Origin: Bacteroidota bacterium
GTDB taxonomy: Bacteria; Bacteroidota; Rhodothermia; JANXDC01
DNA: 64,000 bases
Assembly: GCA_025998875.1 (NCBI GenBank)
Contig: AP024675.1
Coordinates: 1,337,549-1,401,548 of the forward strand
Reading direction: 5' to 3'
The position numbers and the translations under genes are program-made. Below the pieces are notes generated by a model. That model saw nothing but the letters and a program-made list of their open reading frames with translations, did no database searches and was not told the DNA's origin. Below, piece by piece: positions 26,289-35,212 of this stretch; position 1 is the stretch's first letter, and the number at the start of each line of letters is the position of its first letter.

Positions 26289-27068
26289 ATGAGGGCGCAA
26301 TGGGGTCGCAACATCGCCCACCGGGGCGCATCCGGATATGCCCCGGAAAACACCCTGCTGGCCTTTTCGCGCGCCCTGGAGCTCGGCGCCGACGGGCTGG
26401 AGTTGGACGTACAGCTGAGCGCGGACAATCGGCTGCTTGTGCTCCACGATGCCACGCTGGAGCGCACCACCGATGGTCGGGGTCCGGTACGCCGACTTCC
26501 CTGGTCCCGCCTGCGTTGGCTCGATGCGGGTTATCGTTTTTCTCCCGATGGGGGACGTTCTTTTCCCTTCCGGGCCCGGGGCCTGCGCATCCCGCTTCTG
26601 GAAGAGGTGTTGGAGGCCTTTCCGGAGGTGCCCATCACGATCGAGATCAAGCCTCAAGACCCCGAAGCGGTCTATGCGCTTGTCCGCCTGTTGCGGGGAC
26701 GTCGGGATCGAGCCCGGATCGTGGTGGCCTCTTTCCATACCGATCAGCTGATCCGGTTCCGGGAGCTGTTGCCGGATGTGGCCACCAGCGCGGGGGTGCG
26801 CGAGGTGTTCCGGCTTCGGACCCGGCTTGGAAGGCCACCGTGGCCTTTCCGCCTGGTGCAGATCCCTCCGGCGTATCCCGGCCGCTGGCCGTTGGTGCGC
26901 CTGGACCGGCCGGACTGGATAGCCTGGCTCAGCGCCCAGGGCCTTGTGGTGCACTACTGGACCGTCGATGACCCGGAGCAGATGCGGCGGCTGCTTCAAC
27001 GGGGGGCGGAGGGGATCATAACCGGATACCCGGACCGGTTCCCCCGTGATCTTGGCAGGCAGGTTTGA
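26289..27068 (+). CDS. Glycerophosphodiester phosphodiesterase
   Basis: 259 residues, GDPD TIM-barrel. The catalytic pair of histidines appears in NIAHRGASGYAPENT and LLVLHDATLERTT, and the metal-binding acidic motif in DGLELDVQLSAD and ITIEIKP. It cleaves deacylated phospholipids to glycerol 3-phosphate and an alcohol. No signal peptide, so probably cytoplasmic. The 211-nt gap before it (26078-26288) contains no element I recognise. A second in-frame ATG is not near, so the start at 26289 is taken. Confidence 0.87.
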   Translation: MRAQWGRNIAHRGASGYAPENTLLAFSRALELGADGLELDVQLSADNRLLVLHDATLERTTDGRGPVRRLPWSRLRWLDAGYRFSPDGGRSFPFRARGLRIPLLEEVLEAFPEVPITIEIKPQDPEAVYALVRLLRGRRDRARIVVASFHTDQLIRFRELLPDVATSAGVREVFRLRTRLGRPPWPFRLVQIPPAYPGRWPLVRLDRPDWIAWLSAQGLVVHYWTVDDPEQMRRLLQRGAEGIITGYPDRFPRDLGRQV

Positions 27069-27112
27069 GGTGTTGTACCTTTTCCGGTCCAAACGGGAAA
27101 AACCGGAAGCCT

Positions 27113-30100
27113 ATGGCTCGGCGTTTTGCGGAGGCCAAGTCCCTGCATTATCCCGCCCTGGAGGCGGAGATTCTATCCTGGTGGGATGCCAATCGCATCT
27201 TTGAGCAAAGCATCAGCACCCGCGAGGGTGGAGTGGAGTTTACCTTCTATGAGGGCCCTCCTACGGCCAACGGCAGGCCGGGGATTCATCACGTTATGGC
27301 CCGGACAATCAAGGATCTCTTCTGCCGATATCGCACGCTCAAGGGCTATCGTGTTCTGCGCAAGGCCGGATGGGATACGCATGGCCTTCCCGTAGAGATC
27401 GAGGTAGAAAAAGAGCTCGGCATCCAGGGAAGGGAGCAGATCGAGCGCTTCGGTATAGCCGCCTTCAACGCCCGGTGCCGGGAGTCCGTGCTCCGCTACA
27501 AAAACGAATGGGATCAGCTCACCCGGCGCATGGGCTACTGGGTGGACCTGCAGAGCCCCTACATCACCTTTGAGAACCGGTACATCGAGACGCTCTGGTG
27601 GATCCTGCAACAGCTCTACGAACGCGGCCTGCTGTATCGGGGATACAAGATCCAGCCGTATTGTCCCCGATGCGGTACGGCGCTTTCCTCCCATGAGGTG
27701 GGCCTCGGATATGAAGAGGTCGATGATCCGTCCGTGTACGTGCGTTTCCGCCTGCGGGAGCGGCCGAACGTACATCTGCTGGCATGGACAACGACGCCCT
27801 GGACGCTTATTTCGAATGTGGCGCTGGCCGTGCATCCTGAACTGACCTACGTGCGCCTCCGGCTGCTGGATGGGGAGGGGGATCCGGAACGCGAGGAGCT
27901 CATCATGGCCGAGGCGCGCCTTTCGGTGTTGGGGCGTCCCTACGAGGTGCTGGAGCGCTTCGAAGGCCGTCGGATGGTGGGGTGGGCTTATGAGCCCCTG
28001 TTTACGTATCTGCAGCCCGACAGGCCCTGCTGGCGCGTGGTGGGGGCGGAGTTCGTCTCCACAGAAGAGGGAACGGGCATCGTACACATCGCCCCGGCCT
28101 TTGGGGAAGAGGATTTCGAGATCGGCCAGCGGGAAGGGCTGCCCCTGCTGAACCCCATCCGGCCGGACGGCACCTTTGAGGAGCGCATCACCGATGTGGC
28201 CGGCGTGTGGTTTAAGGACGCCGATCGGACGATCATCGGCTTGCTGCGCCAGCAGGGCAACTTGTTCCGGGCGGAGACCTATCGGCACAGCTATCCGCAC
28301 TGCTGGCGTCACGGCACCCCCCTGCTGTACTATCCGGTCGATTCCTGGTTCATCCGCACCACGGCCTTTAAAGACCGCATGGTCGAACTCAACCGGACCA
28401 TTCGGTGGCGGCCGGAGGGAATCGGCTCCGGTCGGTTCGGCCAGTGGCTGGAACATAACGTGGACTGGTCCCTAAGTCGGCGCCGATTCTGGGGTACGCC
28501 CCTGCCCATCTGGATCTGCGATCGATGTGGAGCTGAGCGCTGTCTGGGCAGTATTGAAGAGCTGCGTCGCTATGGGGGGCTTTCCCCGGAGCAGGAGCTC
28601 GATCTGCACCGCCCCTATGTGGACGAGATCAGCTGGCCCTGTGAACGCTGTTCGGAGGGCACCATGCGTCGGGTGCCCGATCTGGTCGATGTGTGGTTCG
28701 ACTCCGGGGCTATGCCCTATGCCCAGTGGCATTATCCCTTCGAAAACCGGGAGGCGTTCCGGGCACATTTCCCGGCTGATTTCATCGCCGAAGGGGTGGA
28801 CCAGACCCGCGGCTGGTTCTACACGTTGCACGCGCTGGCCGTGATGCTTTTCGACAGCGTGGCCTTTCGCAACGTGGTCGTCAACGGCCTTGTGCTCGAT
28901 GAGCACGGGGAAAAGATGTCCAAAAGCCGGGGCAATACGGTCGATCCCTTCGAGGTGATCGAGGCCTACGGAGCCGATGCTACGCGCTGGTATCTGATCG
29001 CCAACAGCCCCCCCTGGGAGAACATACGCTTCTCCGTGCGGGGCATCCAGGAGGTTCAGCGCCGCTTTTTCAACACCCTGCTCAACACGTACAACTTCTT
29101 CGCCCTGTATGCCAATATAGACGGCTTCACTTACCAGAGTGCGCGCATTCCCGTAGGTAGCCGTCCGGAGATGGATCGGTGGATCCTGTCGCGGCTCAAC
29201 TCCACGATCAAGGCCGTCGACGGGTATCTGGAGGACTACGATCCCACGCGCGCGGCCCGCGCTATTGAGGCTTTTGTGGAGGAGCTCTCCAACTGGTATG
29301 TGCGCCGCAACCGGCGCCGGTTCTGGAAGTCGGACATGGCGCCGGACAAACTGGCCGCCTATCAGACGCTTTATGAGTGTCTGCTGAGCACGGCCAAGCT
29401 CATCTCTCCCATCGCGCCGTTTTTTGCCGAGTGGCTGTACCGAAACCTCAACGAGGTCACCCGTCTGGAGCCGTACGAGTCCGTACATCTGGCCTTATTT
29501 CCCGCTGTGGAGGAGACAGCCATCGATTCGGTGCTGGAGTATCGCATGGCGTTGGCCCGGCGCGTGGTCTCGCTGGTGCTGAGCCTGCGCAATCGGGCCG
29601 GGATCAATGTGCGCCAGCCCCTGCGTCGTATGCTGCTGCCCCGGCTACATCCGGAGGCTCGGGCGGCTGTGGAGCAGATGCGCGAGGTGATCCTCGATGA
29701 GGTTAACGTCAAAACGATCGAGTACGTCGATGACGACTCCGGGCTGGTGCGCAAAACGGTCAAGCCCAACTTCCGCCTGCTCGGCCCCCGGCTGGGTGCG
29801 CGCATGAAGGCCGTGGCCGAGGCGGTACGTACGCTCAGCCCGGAAGCGATCGCCCGCTATGAGACCCAAGGGCAACTGGAGCTGATCTTAAATGGGGAAT
29901 CCATCCTGCTTCAGCGCGGAGATCTGGAGATCATCCGGGAGGATATCGCCGGCTGGCTTGTGGAATCCGATGGGGAGCTTACGGTGGCTCTGGACACGAC
30001 GATCACCCCGGAACTGCGTGCCGAAGGGCTGGCCCGCGAGTTCGTCAATCGCGTCCAGCATATGCGCAAAGAAGCCGGTTATGCGGTTACAGACCGCATC

Positions 30101-30283
30101 GCGATCGCTTTCGAGGCCGACGCCGAACTACAGGCGGCCATCGAAAGCCAGGCTGCCTACATTCAGCAGGAGACCCTGGCCGAAGCCTTGCAATCGGGCA
30201 TCGGGCCGGCCGATCTTGTGCGGGACTGGGATATCGAGGCACACACCTGCCGGATCGCCATCCGACGTCTTACTACCTCGTAA
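27113..30283 (+). CDS. ileS: Isoleucyl-tRNA synthetase (class Ia, PGIHH type)
   Basis: 1056 residues. Catalytic signatures: GPPTANGRPGIHHVMART in place of the classical HIGH box, and KMSKSRGN. The CP1 editing domain (about 200-400) has LAWTTTPWTL and EEGTGIVHIAPAFGEEDF. The anticodon-binding helical domain and a C-terminal domain follow. The PGIHH form belongs to the eukaryote-like IleRS lineage that is normal in Bacteroidota. The ATG at 27113 follows GGAAG. It is followed by the DksA/TraR-like and lspA genes at short spacing. I see no T-box, as expected outside Gram-positives. Confidence 0.96.
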   Translation: MARRFAEAKSLHYPALEAEILSWWDANRIFEQSISTREGGVEFTFYEGPPTANGRPGIHHVMARTIKDLFCRYRTLKGYRVLRKAGWDTHGLPVEIEVEKELGIQGREQIERFGIAAFNARCRESVLRYKNEWDQLTRRMGYWVDLQSPYITFENRYIETLWWILQQLYERGLLYRGYKIQPYCPRCGTALSSHEVGLGYEEVDDPSVYVRFRLRERPNVHLLAWTTTPWTLISNVALAVHPELTYVRLRLLDGEGDPEREELIMAEARLSVLGRPYEVLERFEGRRMVGWAYEPLFTYLQPDRPCWRVVGAEFVSTEEGTGIVHIAPAFGEEDFEIGQREGLPLLNPIRPDGTFEERITDVAGVWFKDADRTIIGLLRQQGNLFRAETYRHSYPHCWRHGTPLLYYPVDSWFIRTTAFKDRMVELNRTIRWRPEGIGSGRFGQWLEHNVDWSLSRRRFWGTPLPIWICDRCGAERCLGSIEELRRYGGLSPEQELDLHRPYVDEISWPCERCSEGTMRRVPDLVDVWFDSGAMPYAQWHYPFENREAFRAHFPADFIAEGVDQTRGWFYTLHALAVMLFDSVAFRNVVVNGLVLDEHGEKMSKSRGNTVDPFEVIEAYGADATRWYLIANSPPWENIRFSVRGIQEVQRRFFNTLLNTYNFFALYANIDGFTYQSARIPVGSRPEMDRWILSRLNSTIKAVDGYLEDYDPTRAARAIEAFVEELSNWYVRRNRRRFWKSDMAPDKLAAYQTLYECLLSTAKLISPIAPFFAEWLYRNLNEVTRLEPYESVHLALFPAVEETAIDSVLEYRMALARRVVSLVLSLRNRAGINVRQPLRRMLLPRLHPEARAAVEQMREVILDEVNVKTIEYVDDDSGLVRKTVKPNFRLLGPRLGARMKAVAEAVRTLSPEAIARYETQGQLELILNGESILLQRGDLEIIREDIAGWLVESDGELTVALDTTITPELRAEGLAREFVNRVQHMRKEAGYAVTDRIAIAFEADAELQAAIESQAAYIQQETLAEALQSGIGPADLVRDWDIEAHTCRIAIRRLTTS

Positions 30284-30295
30284 GGGAGAACGGAA

Positions 30296-30688
30296 ATGCC
30301 CAACGCGACCGATATGAGCCCCCGCTATTCAGCCGAAGAGCTGGCCTATTTTAGGGAACTCATCGAGCGTAAAAAAGCCCAGACCCGGGAAGACCTGGAG
30401 CGTATGCGTCAGACCGTGCTCGATGATATCGAGCTCGGGGAGGTGGACTCGGCCTACTCCTACCATATGGCCGATGCGGGCACCGACGCCATGGAGCGGG
30501 AGAAGATTTATCTTTTGATTGCCCGCGCAGAAAAGTTTCTGCGCTACCTGGATGCCGCCCTGGAGCGTATCGAGCGGGGCACATACGGCATCTGCCGGGA
30601 GTGTGGTCGTCTCATCGAGAAAGGCCGTCTGGAGGCCGTTCCCCACACCCAGATCTGTATCGAGTGCAAGCGACGCCAGCAGAGCTGA
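30296..30688 (+). CDS. DksA/TraR C4-type zinc-finger protein
   Basis: 130 residues: a helical coiled-coil (EELAYFRELIERKKAQTRED...) then YGICRECGRLIEKGRL...CIECKR, the C-x2-C-x17-C-x2-C zinc finger of the DksA/TraR family. DksA binds the RNA polymerase secondary channel and mediates the stringent response; members in this phylum sit near ileS and lspA, as here. The acidic coiled-coil tip residues of E. coli DksA are not clearly preserved, so a role as polymerase regulator is inferred from the family only. GGGAGAACGGAA precedes the ATG. Confidence 0.88.
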   Translation: MPNATDMSPRYSAEELAYFRELIERKKAQTREDLERMRQTVLDDIELGEVDSAYSYHMADAGTDAMEREKIYLLIARAEKFLRYLDAALERIERGTYGICRECGRLIEKGRLEAVPHTQICIECKRRQQS

Positions 30689-30735
30689 TGTTTTTCGCTC
30701 ACCCACCTGGGCAGGATAGGCCCGATTCCCGCCCC

Positions 30736-31287
30736 ATGCGCGTCTTATGGCTTACATTCGGCATTATCGTGCTGGACCAGGCCATCAAGTTCTGGGTGCG
30801 GTCCTCTATGTATCTGGGCCAGTCCATCGACGTACTGGGGCAGATCTTGCGGATCACCTATACGGAGAACCCGGGTATCGCCTTCGGTTTGCGCATCGGG
30901 GAGGGGGTGCTGGTGACTTGGCTGGCCATCGCCGCCACGGCCGGGATCGCCTGGTACCTCTACCGGGTTCGCCATGCGCGGCTGGGCTACCGACTGGCTC
31001 TGGCCTCCATTCTGGGCGGGGCGATCGGTAACCTGATCGATCGCATCTTTTACGCCCGCTGGTTCGGGTACGGGGACTACTTCCAGGGCCGCGTGGTCGA
31101 TTACCTGCACATCGACCTCTGGAGAGGGGAGCTCTTTGGGCACTACGTAGCCCTCTGGCCCATCTTCAACCTGGCCGATGTGGCTATCGTAACCGGGGTG
31201 GTGGCGATCTACGTCTTCCAGAACCGCTTCCTCGATCAGCCGACCCCGGCCGGCCAGTCTGCTGCCGAGCCCTCCCAGAGTGGCTGA
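30736..31287 (+). CDS. lspA: Lipoprotein signal peptidase (signal peptidase II)
   Basis: 183 residues with four membrane helices. The two catalytic aspartates lie in GAIGNLIDRIFY and FNLADVAI, and the substrate-side motif is YTENPGIAFG. It removes signal peptides from prolipoproteins at the inner membrane, consistent with lipoproteins elsewhere in the window (DUF4837, BP74-like). An alternative ATG at 30688 overlaps the DksA stop (TGATG) and would add 16 polar residues; the shorter form matches the family better, while the overlap favours coupling. Confidence 0.92.
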   Translation: MRVLWLTFGIIVLDQAIKFWVRSSMYLGQSIDVLGQILRITYTENPGIAFGLRIGEGVLVTWLAIAATAGIAWYLYRVRHARLGYRLALASILGGAIGNLIDRIFYARWFGYGDYFQGRVVDYLHIDLWRGELFGHYVALWPIFNLADVAIVTGVVAIYVFQNRFLDQPTPAGQSAAEPSQSG

Positions 31288-31299
31288 GCCGGTGTATAC

Positions 31300-31731
31300 T
31301 CAGCCCTGCATGCCGATCAGTTCCGCCTCGGAAAAGAAGAAGGCGATTTCGCGTTGGGCGTTTTCCGGGGAATCGGATCCGTGCACTACGTTTTCTCCCT
31401 TGCTTGTGCCCAGATCGCGCCGGATCGTGCCCGGGTCGGCTTTAGCCGGATCGGTGGCTCCGATCAGGGTCCGAAAATCCGCCACGGCGTTTTCCTTCTC
31501 CAGCACCATGGGCACGCAGGGCCCGCTGGACATGAAGGCAACCAGATCGGAAAAGAAGGGTTGTTCTCGATGCACCGCGTAGAAGCCCTCAGCCACCCGG
31601 GGGCTCATGTGCACCATTTTCAGCGCCACAATGCGAAATCCGGCCCCTTCGATGCGCCGAATCACCTCCCCGATGAGGTTGCGACGTACGCAATCGGGTT
31701 TGAGAATGGCCAGCGTGCGTTCTATAGCCAT
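31300..31731 (-). CDS. ndk: Nucleoside diphosphate kinase
   Basis: 143 residues, full family length. [21 protein letters not shown] at the N-terminus; the phosphohistidine is in [17 protein letters not shown]. It exchanges gamma-phosphates among NTPs. Two ATGs compete (31737 and 31731); the second has AAAGGAG at better spacing. The -7 box TATCTTTG lies 29 nt upstream. Confidence 0.95.
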   Translation of the reverse strand: MAIERTLAILKPDCVRRNLIGEVIRRIEGAGFRIVALKMVHMSPRVAEGFYAVHREQPFFSDLVAFMSSGPCVPMVLEKENAVADFRTLIGATDPAKADPGTIRRDLGTSKGENVVHGSDSPENAQREIAFFFSEAELIGMQG

Positions 31732-31759
31732 CGGCATGCTCCTTTCTTCAGGACGCCGG

Positions 31760-31767
31760 CAAAGATA
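31760..31767 (-). promoter_or_regulatory. TAnnTTTG-type -7 box of ndk
   Basis: The minus strand reads TATCTTTG, a perfect match to the Bacteroidota -7 consensus, placing the start of transcription about 20 nt before the ndk ATG. A -33 TTTG is not clear. Confidence 0.45.
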
Positions 31768-31794
31768 GCCCGGCAGACCGGGCAAGAACCAGCC

Positions 31795-31826
31795 TTGCCG
31801 GAAAGGTATTCGGGCCGCTAACTTTA
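31795..31826 (+). promoter_or_regulatory. Possible promoter for the TPP-riboswitch leader
   Basis: TTG (31795-31797), then 21 nt, then TAACTTTA (31819-31826), one mismatch from TAnnTTTG. Transcription would begin some 20 nt before the riboswitch P1 stem. Confidence 0.35.
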
Positions 31827-31852
31827 TGGCGGCCAAAGCTCAGGTCGCTTTG

Positions 31853-31948
31853 TGCCGTGCTGGGGGTGTCCCCGCCTTTTGCGGCGGGGGCTGAGAGCAT
31901 ACCCTTTGAACCTGATCCGGGTCATGCCGGCGAAGGGAAAGCACGGCG
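31853..31948 (+). promoter_or_regulatory. TPP (THI-box) riboswitch aptamer
   Basis: P1 pairs TGCCGTGC (31853-31860) with GCACGGCG (31941-31948). The conserved THI elements are present in order: GGGGGTGTCCCCGCC..., CTGAGAG followed by ATACCC, then TGAACCTGATCCGGGTCATGCCGGCG and AAGGGAAAGC. This aptamer binds thiamine diphosphate. It stands 130 nt before the TonB receptor gene, so thiamine sufficiency should shut off this uptake locus. The rest of the 31732-32077 gap is promoter and expression platform. Confidence 0.96.
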
Positions 31949-32024
31949 GGATAGCCGCTCTTCCATCGCCCCCAGAGTGCGTGCGGCTCTGGAAGCCGCC
32001 GACGGGGGTCTTCGCTCTTCCTCC

Positions 32025-32077
32025 AGCACGTCTCTGACCTGTTAGCAGATGATCCCTGTAGCACAAGGAGACGTGCT
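32025..32077 (+). promoter_or_regulatory. Riboswitch expression platform: SD-sequestering hairpin
   Basis: AGCACGTCTC (32025-32034) is exactly complementary to GAGACGTGCT (32068-32077), a 10-bp stem. The 3' arm covers the end of the Shine-Dalgarno AAGGAG (32065-32070) and reaches the base before the ATG. No T-run follows, so control looks translational: ligand binding would favour this hairpin and block the ribosome. Whether an alternative antisequestor forms was not modelled. Confidence 0.75.
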
Positions 32078-34483
32078 ATGCGAACCGTTCTCAGTGCGTG
32101 CTTGTTGTTCTTCGGGCTGTGGAGCCCGATGCTCTGGGCGCAGGAGCGCGCCCGTATCGAGGGCCAGGTGCGGGAGGCCGAGTCCGCTCAACCGCTGGCC
32201 GGGGCCACGGTGCTCGTGGTGGGCACCTTCCGGGGCACCACGACGGACGCCGAAGGGCGATACGTGCTCTCCGGTTTGCCTGCCGGATCCCACCGGCTGC
32301 GCTTTAGCTTCGTCGGATACGCGTCCGTAGAGGTAACTGTCGAGTTAGCGCCAGGCCAGGTGCGGCATTTAGATGTGGAGCTTTCCCGCCGGGCCGTGCC
32401 CGCTCCGGAGGTGGTGGTCACAGCTACAAGGGGACGCGAACGGGAACGGCCCATCACCTTCAGCAACCTCTCCCGCCAGGATGTGGAGGCCCGTTCCGCC
32501 ATCCGGGATATTCCGAGCCTGCTGAGCATGCTCCCCGCCGTGGTGATGCATTCGGAAAACGGCAACGGGCTCGGATACAACTACCTCCGCATCCGGGGTT
32601 TCGACCAGCGCCGGATTTCTGTACTCATCGACGGGGTTCCGCAGAATGACCCCGAAGACCACAACGTGTACTGGATCAACTTCTACGATCTGGCCGGCTC
32701 GCTCGAAGACGTGCAGGTGCAGCGGGGAGGGGGAGGCGCCTTCTATGGTCCTCCGGCTATCGGAGGGTCGATCAATCTCGTAACGCGCTTTTTTGGCGGA
32801 CATCCCCGGGTGGCCCTGGAGTTCGGATACGGAAGCTTCGATACCCGGCGCTACACGGTGACGGCCCAGACTCCCCTGGCGGGAGGTCGATACGCCCTCT
32901 ACGGGCGCCTGACCCACGTGCGCTCGGAGGGCTATCGGCAGTGGTCCTGGACCCGATTCTGGCGCTTCTTCCTGGGCGTGGCCGGCTACGGGGAGCGGGC
33001 CACCTGGAAGATCCAGGCCTTTGGAGGGCCTCAGGAAGACGGGCTGGCCTTCTACGGCATCCCCAAATCGTACAACGCCGACCCCCAGAAGCGCCGCACC
33101 AACTACGGAGCCGCCTCCCGGGATCGAGAGTGGTTCCATCAGCCCCAGGTCATGGCGCTACATGAATGGCGGCTCCGTCCGAATCTCACGCTGCACAACA
33201 CGCTCTTTTACGTCTCCGGAGATGGGTATTTCGATTTCGATGGCTCCTGGGGGACCAAGGAATACTTCCGGCTTCAGGATCGCCAAGATGTGCGTGAGAT
33301 CCCCCCAGATCTCATCATTCGCGCCTATGTGGATAACGATCAGGTGGGCTGGTTGCCCCGGGCCGAACTCTCTGCCCCCTGGGGGCGTCTGGTTGTCGGG
33401 GCCGAGTTACGCTGGCATGAATCCCTGCACTGGGGCCGAATCCAGTCCGGAACCGGGTTGCCGGCCGATGTAGTCGGCGAGGCCGACCGGCGCTACTACG
33501 AGTACAAGGGCGCCAAGCATATCGCCTCCCTGTACGCAAGCCAGCTCTGGAGGGCCACTGAAGCGCTCCTGTTGACCGCCGATCTGCAGCTGGTCCGTCA
33601 GCGCTACCGGCTCTATGAGGAAAAGTACGTGGGGCACGATTTCCGGGTCCCCTATACGTTCCTCAATCCCAAGCTGGGACTGACCTACAACCTCTCCTCT
33701 CGGCTGAGTCTATACACAAGCCTGGCCTATACGTCCCGGGAGCCGCGGCTGAAGGATATCTACGATGCGGAGGCTTCTTCTCTGGGGCAGGAGCCCCAGT
33801 TTGCCCGGCGTCCGGATGGATCCCTGGATTACCGCCGCCCGCTTGTTCGTCCGGAGCGCCTCTGGGATTGGGAGCTGGGCTTCCGCTACCGTCACGGTCC
33901 GATCTGGCTTGTGCTCAACGGATACTGGATGGAGTTCCGCGACGAGATCGTCAAGTCCGGCGGACTGGATCTGTACGGCCAGCCCCGCATGGGCAATGCG
34001 GAGCGTACGCGCCATAGGGGGCTGGAGCTGGAAGGGGGCTTTCGCCTGCTTCCGGGACTGGATGTGCTGGGCAACCTGACGCTGAGCCGCCATCGCTTTG
34101 TGCGCTTTACCGAATACGACGATCAGGGTCGTCCCCAGGTGCGAGACGGCAATCCGATTGCCAACGCCCCGGAGCGGTTGGCCACCGCAATCCTGCGCTA
34201 TCAGCGTGGCGCCTGGGAGGGGGAGTTGCTGTTGCGGCACGTGGGTGCGCAGCATACGGATAATTCCGGCTCCCGGGATCCGTCCCGATATGTCGATCCC
34301 TACACCGTCCTGGACGGCCGGCTGAGCTATCGAAGGCCGGTGGCTGATCGAATGCGTTTGCGTTTCACGCTGGAAGCGAGCAACCTGACCAACCGGCGCT
34401 ATCTCATGACAGGCTTCGGGGCCGATAACTTCTTCCCGGCCGCTACGCGAGCCCTATATGCCGGGGTGCGCCTGGAATGGTAG
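32078..34483 (+). CDS. TonB-dependent outer-membrane receptor, probably for thiamine
   Basis: 801 residues. Signal peptide (MRTVLSACLLFFGLWSPMLWAQ), a carboxypeptidase-regulatory-like domain (about 25-110: IEGQVREAESAQPLAGATV, LRFSFVGYASVEV), a plug domain (about 120-240: RIRGFDQRRISVLIDGVPQND, FYGPPAIGGSINLVT) and a 22-strand-type barrel ending in an aromatic residue (GVRLEW). It imports a ligand across the outer membrane using TonB energy. The TPP riboswitch in front and the thiamine kinase behind point to thiamine or a phosphate ester of it as ligand (inference). The start is fixed by AAGGAGACGTGCT. Confidence 0.92.
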   Translation: MRTVLSACLLFFGLWSPMLWAQERARIEGQVREAESAQPLAGATVLVVGTFRGTTTDAEGRYVLSGLPAGSHRLRFSFVGYASVEVTVELAPGQVRHLDVELSRRAVPAPEVVVTATRGRERERPITFSNLSRQDVEARSAIRDIPSLLSMLPAVVMHSENGNGLGYNYLRIRGFDQRRISVLIDGVPQNDPEDHNVYWINFYDLAGSLEDVQVQRGGGGAFYGPPAIGGSINLVTRFFGGHPRVALEFGYGSFDTRRYTVTAQTPLAGGRYALYGRLTHVRSEGYRQWSWTRFWRFFLGVAGYGERATWKIQAFGGPQEDGLAFYGIPKSYNADPQKRRTNYGAASRDREWFHQPQVMALHEWRLRPNLTLHNTLFYVSGDGYFDFDGSWGTKEYFRLQDRQDVREIPPDLIIRAYVDNDQVGWLPRAELSAPWGRLVVGAELRWHESLHWGRIQSGTGLPADVVGEADRRYYEYKGAKHIASLYASQLWRATEALLLTADLQLVRQRYRLYEEKYVGHDFRVPYTFLNPKLGLTYNLSSRLSLYTSLAYTSREPRLKDIYDAEASSLGQEPQFARRPDGSLDYRRPLVRPERLWDWELGFRYRHGPIWLVLNGYWMEFRDEIVKSGGLDLYGQPRMGNAERTRHRGLELEGGFRLLPGLDVLGNLTLSRHRFVRFTEYDDQGRPQVRDGNPIANAPERLATAILRYQRGAWEGELLLRHVGAQHTDNSGSRDPSRYVDPYTVLDGRLSYRRPVADRMRLRFTLEASNLTNRRYLMTGFGADNFFPAATRALYAGVRLEW

Positions 34484-34488
34484 CAGAC

Positions 34489-34522
34489 GGGGTGGGTCTC
34501 TGCAGACCCACCCCGGTTTTTT
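34489..34522 (+). terminator. Rho-independent terminator inside the thiamine operon
   Basis: A perfect 11-bp stem (GGGGTGGGTCT with AGACCCACCCC, loop 34500-34503) is followed by GGTTTTTT. It lies 6 nt after the receptor stop and 19 nt before the kinase start. It should reduce transcription of the kinase and symporter relative to the receptor. Confidence 0.85.
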
Positions 34523-34540
34523 CCTTGAGGTCCTCGTAAT

Positions 34541-35212
34541 ATGCGTGTGCTGGTGCTCGCCGATGGACAGCCGCCCCGCAAAAAGCGGGTTCTGCTGCAC
34601 CTGCGCCGGGCCGATCAGTTCCTGCTCACCGATGGGGCCGCGCGTACGGCTCGGCGCTGGGGGCTTGTGCCCCGGGCGGTGATCGGCGACCTGGATAGCT
34701 ATCGGGGGGATTTCGACGGCCAGGCTGAGGTGATCCGGGATCCGGATCAGGAGACGAACGATCTGGAGAAGGCCCTGGCCTGGGCGCTCGGACAGGGCGC
34801 TCGTGAGGTTGTCGTGCTCGGGGCCACAGGCCGCAGGCTCGATCACACGCTCAAAAACCTCTCGGTGCTGCGGCGCTTCCACCCCCATTTTGCCCGCATC
34901 TGGATGGAAGACGAGGACCACCGCATCGAGCTTGTGCGCTCCGGTCAGGAGCTCTATTTCGAAGGCCCCGTGGGGCTTCCGGTTTCGCTTTTTCCCCTCT
35001 CCGGACGGGCCGAGGGCATCTGGACCGAGGGGTTGCGCTGGGCGCTCCGGGGCGAATCGCTGGAAAACGGGGTCCGGGACGGCTCCTCCAACGAGATCAG
35101 CTCTTCCCCGGTGCGGGTGGGCCTCGAAAGGGGGGATCTGCTTGTGCTGATCACCCACCCCGAGCGTGTGGGGCTTCGCTGGAGAGGACCCCGGGAGCCC
35201 GAACTGCGATGA
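34541..35212 (+). CDS. thiN: Thiamine diphosphokinase
   Basis: 223 residues of the thiamine pyrophosphokinase family: LTDGAARTARRWG, VIGDLDSY, DQETNDLEKAL, VLGATGRRLDHTLKNL (ATP and Mg binding residues) and, near the end, DGSSNEISSSPVRV for thiamine binding. It converts thiamine and ATP to thiamine diphosphate and AMP in the cytoplasm, trapping imported vitamin and making the riboswitch ligand. GAGG lies 10 nt before the ATG. It overlaps the next gene by 4 nt. Confidence 0.94.
   Translation: MRVLVLADGQPPRKKRVLLHLRRADQFLLTDGAARTARRWGLVPRAVIGDLDSYRGDFDGQAEVIRDPDQETNDLEKALAWALGQGAREVVVLGATGRRLDHTLKNLSVLRRFHPHFARIWMEDEDHRIELVRSGQELYFEGPVGLPVSLFPLSGRAEGIWTEGLRWALRGESLENGVRDGSSNEISSSPVRVGLERGDLLVLITHPERVGLRWRGPREPELR

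Noticed and set aside
26094-27092. Long minus-strand ORF of 332 codons
   Set aside because: It lies antisense to the glycerophosphodiesterase, with Pro/Arg/Gly-rich composition and no motifs.
27173-28456. Minus-strand ORF of 427 codons
   Set aside because: Antisense shadow of ileS; no ribosome site or motifs.
31280-31306. Hairpin GGCTGAG/CTCAGCC between lspA and ndk
   Set aside because: Only 7 bp with no T-run on either side; not called as a terminator.
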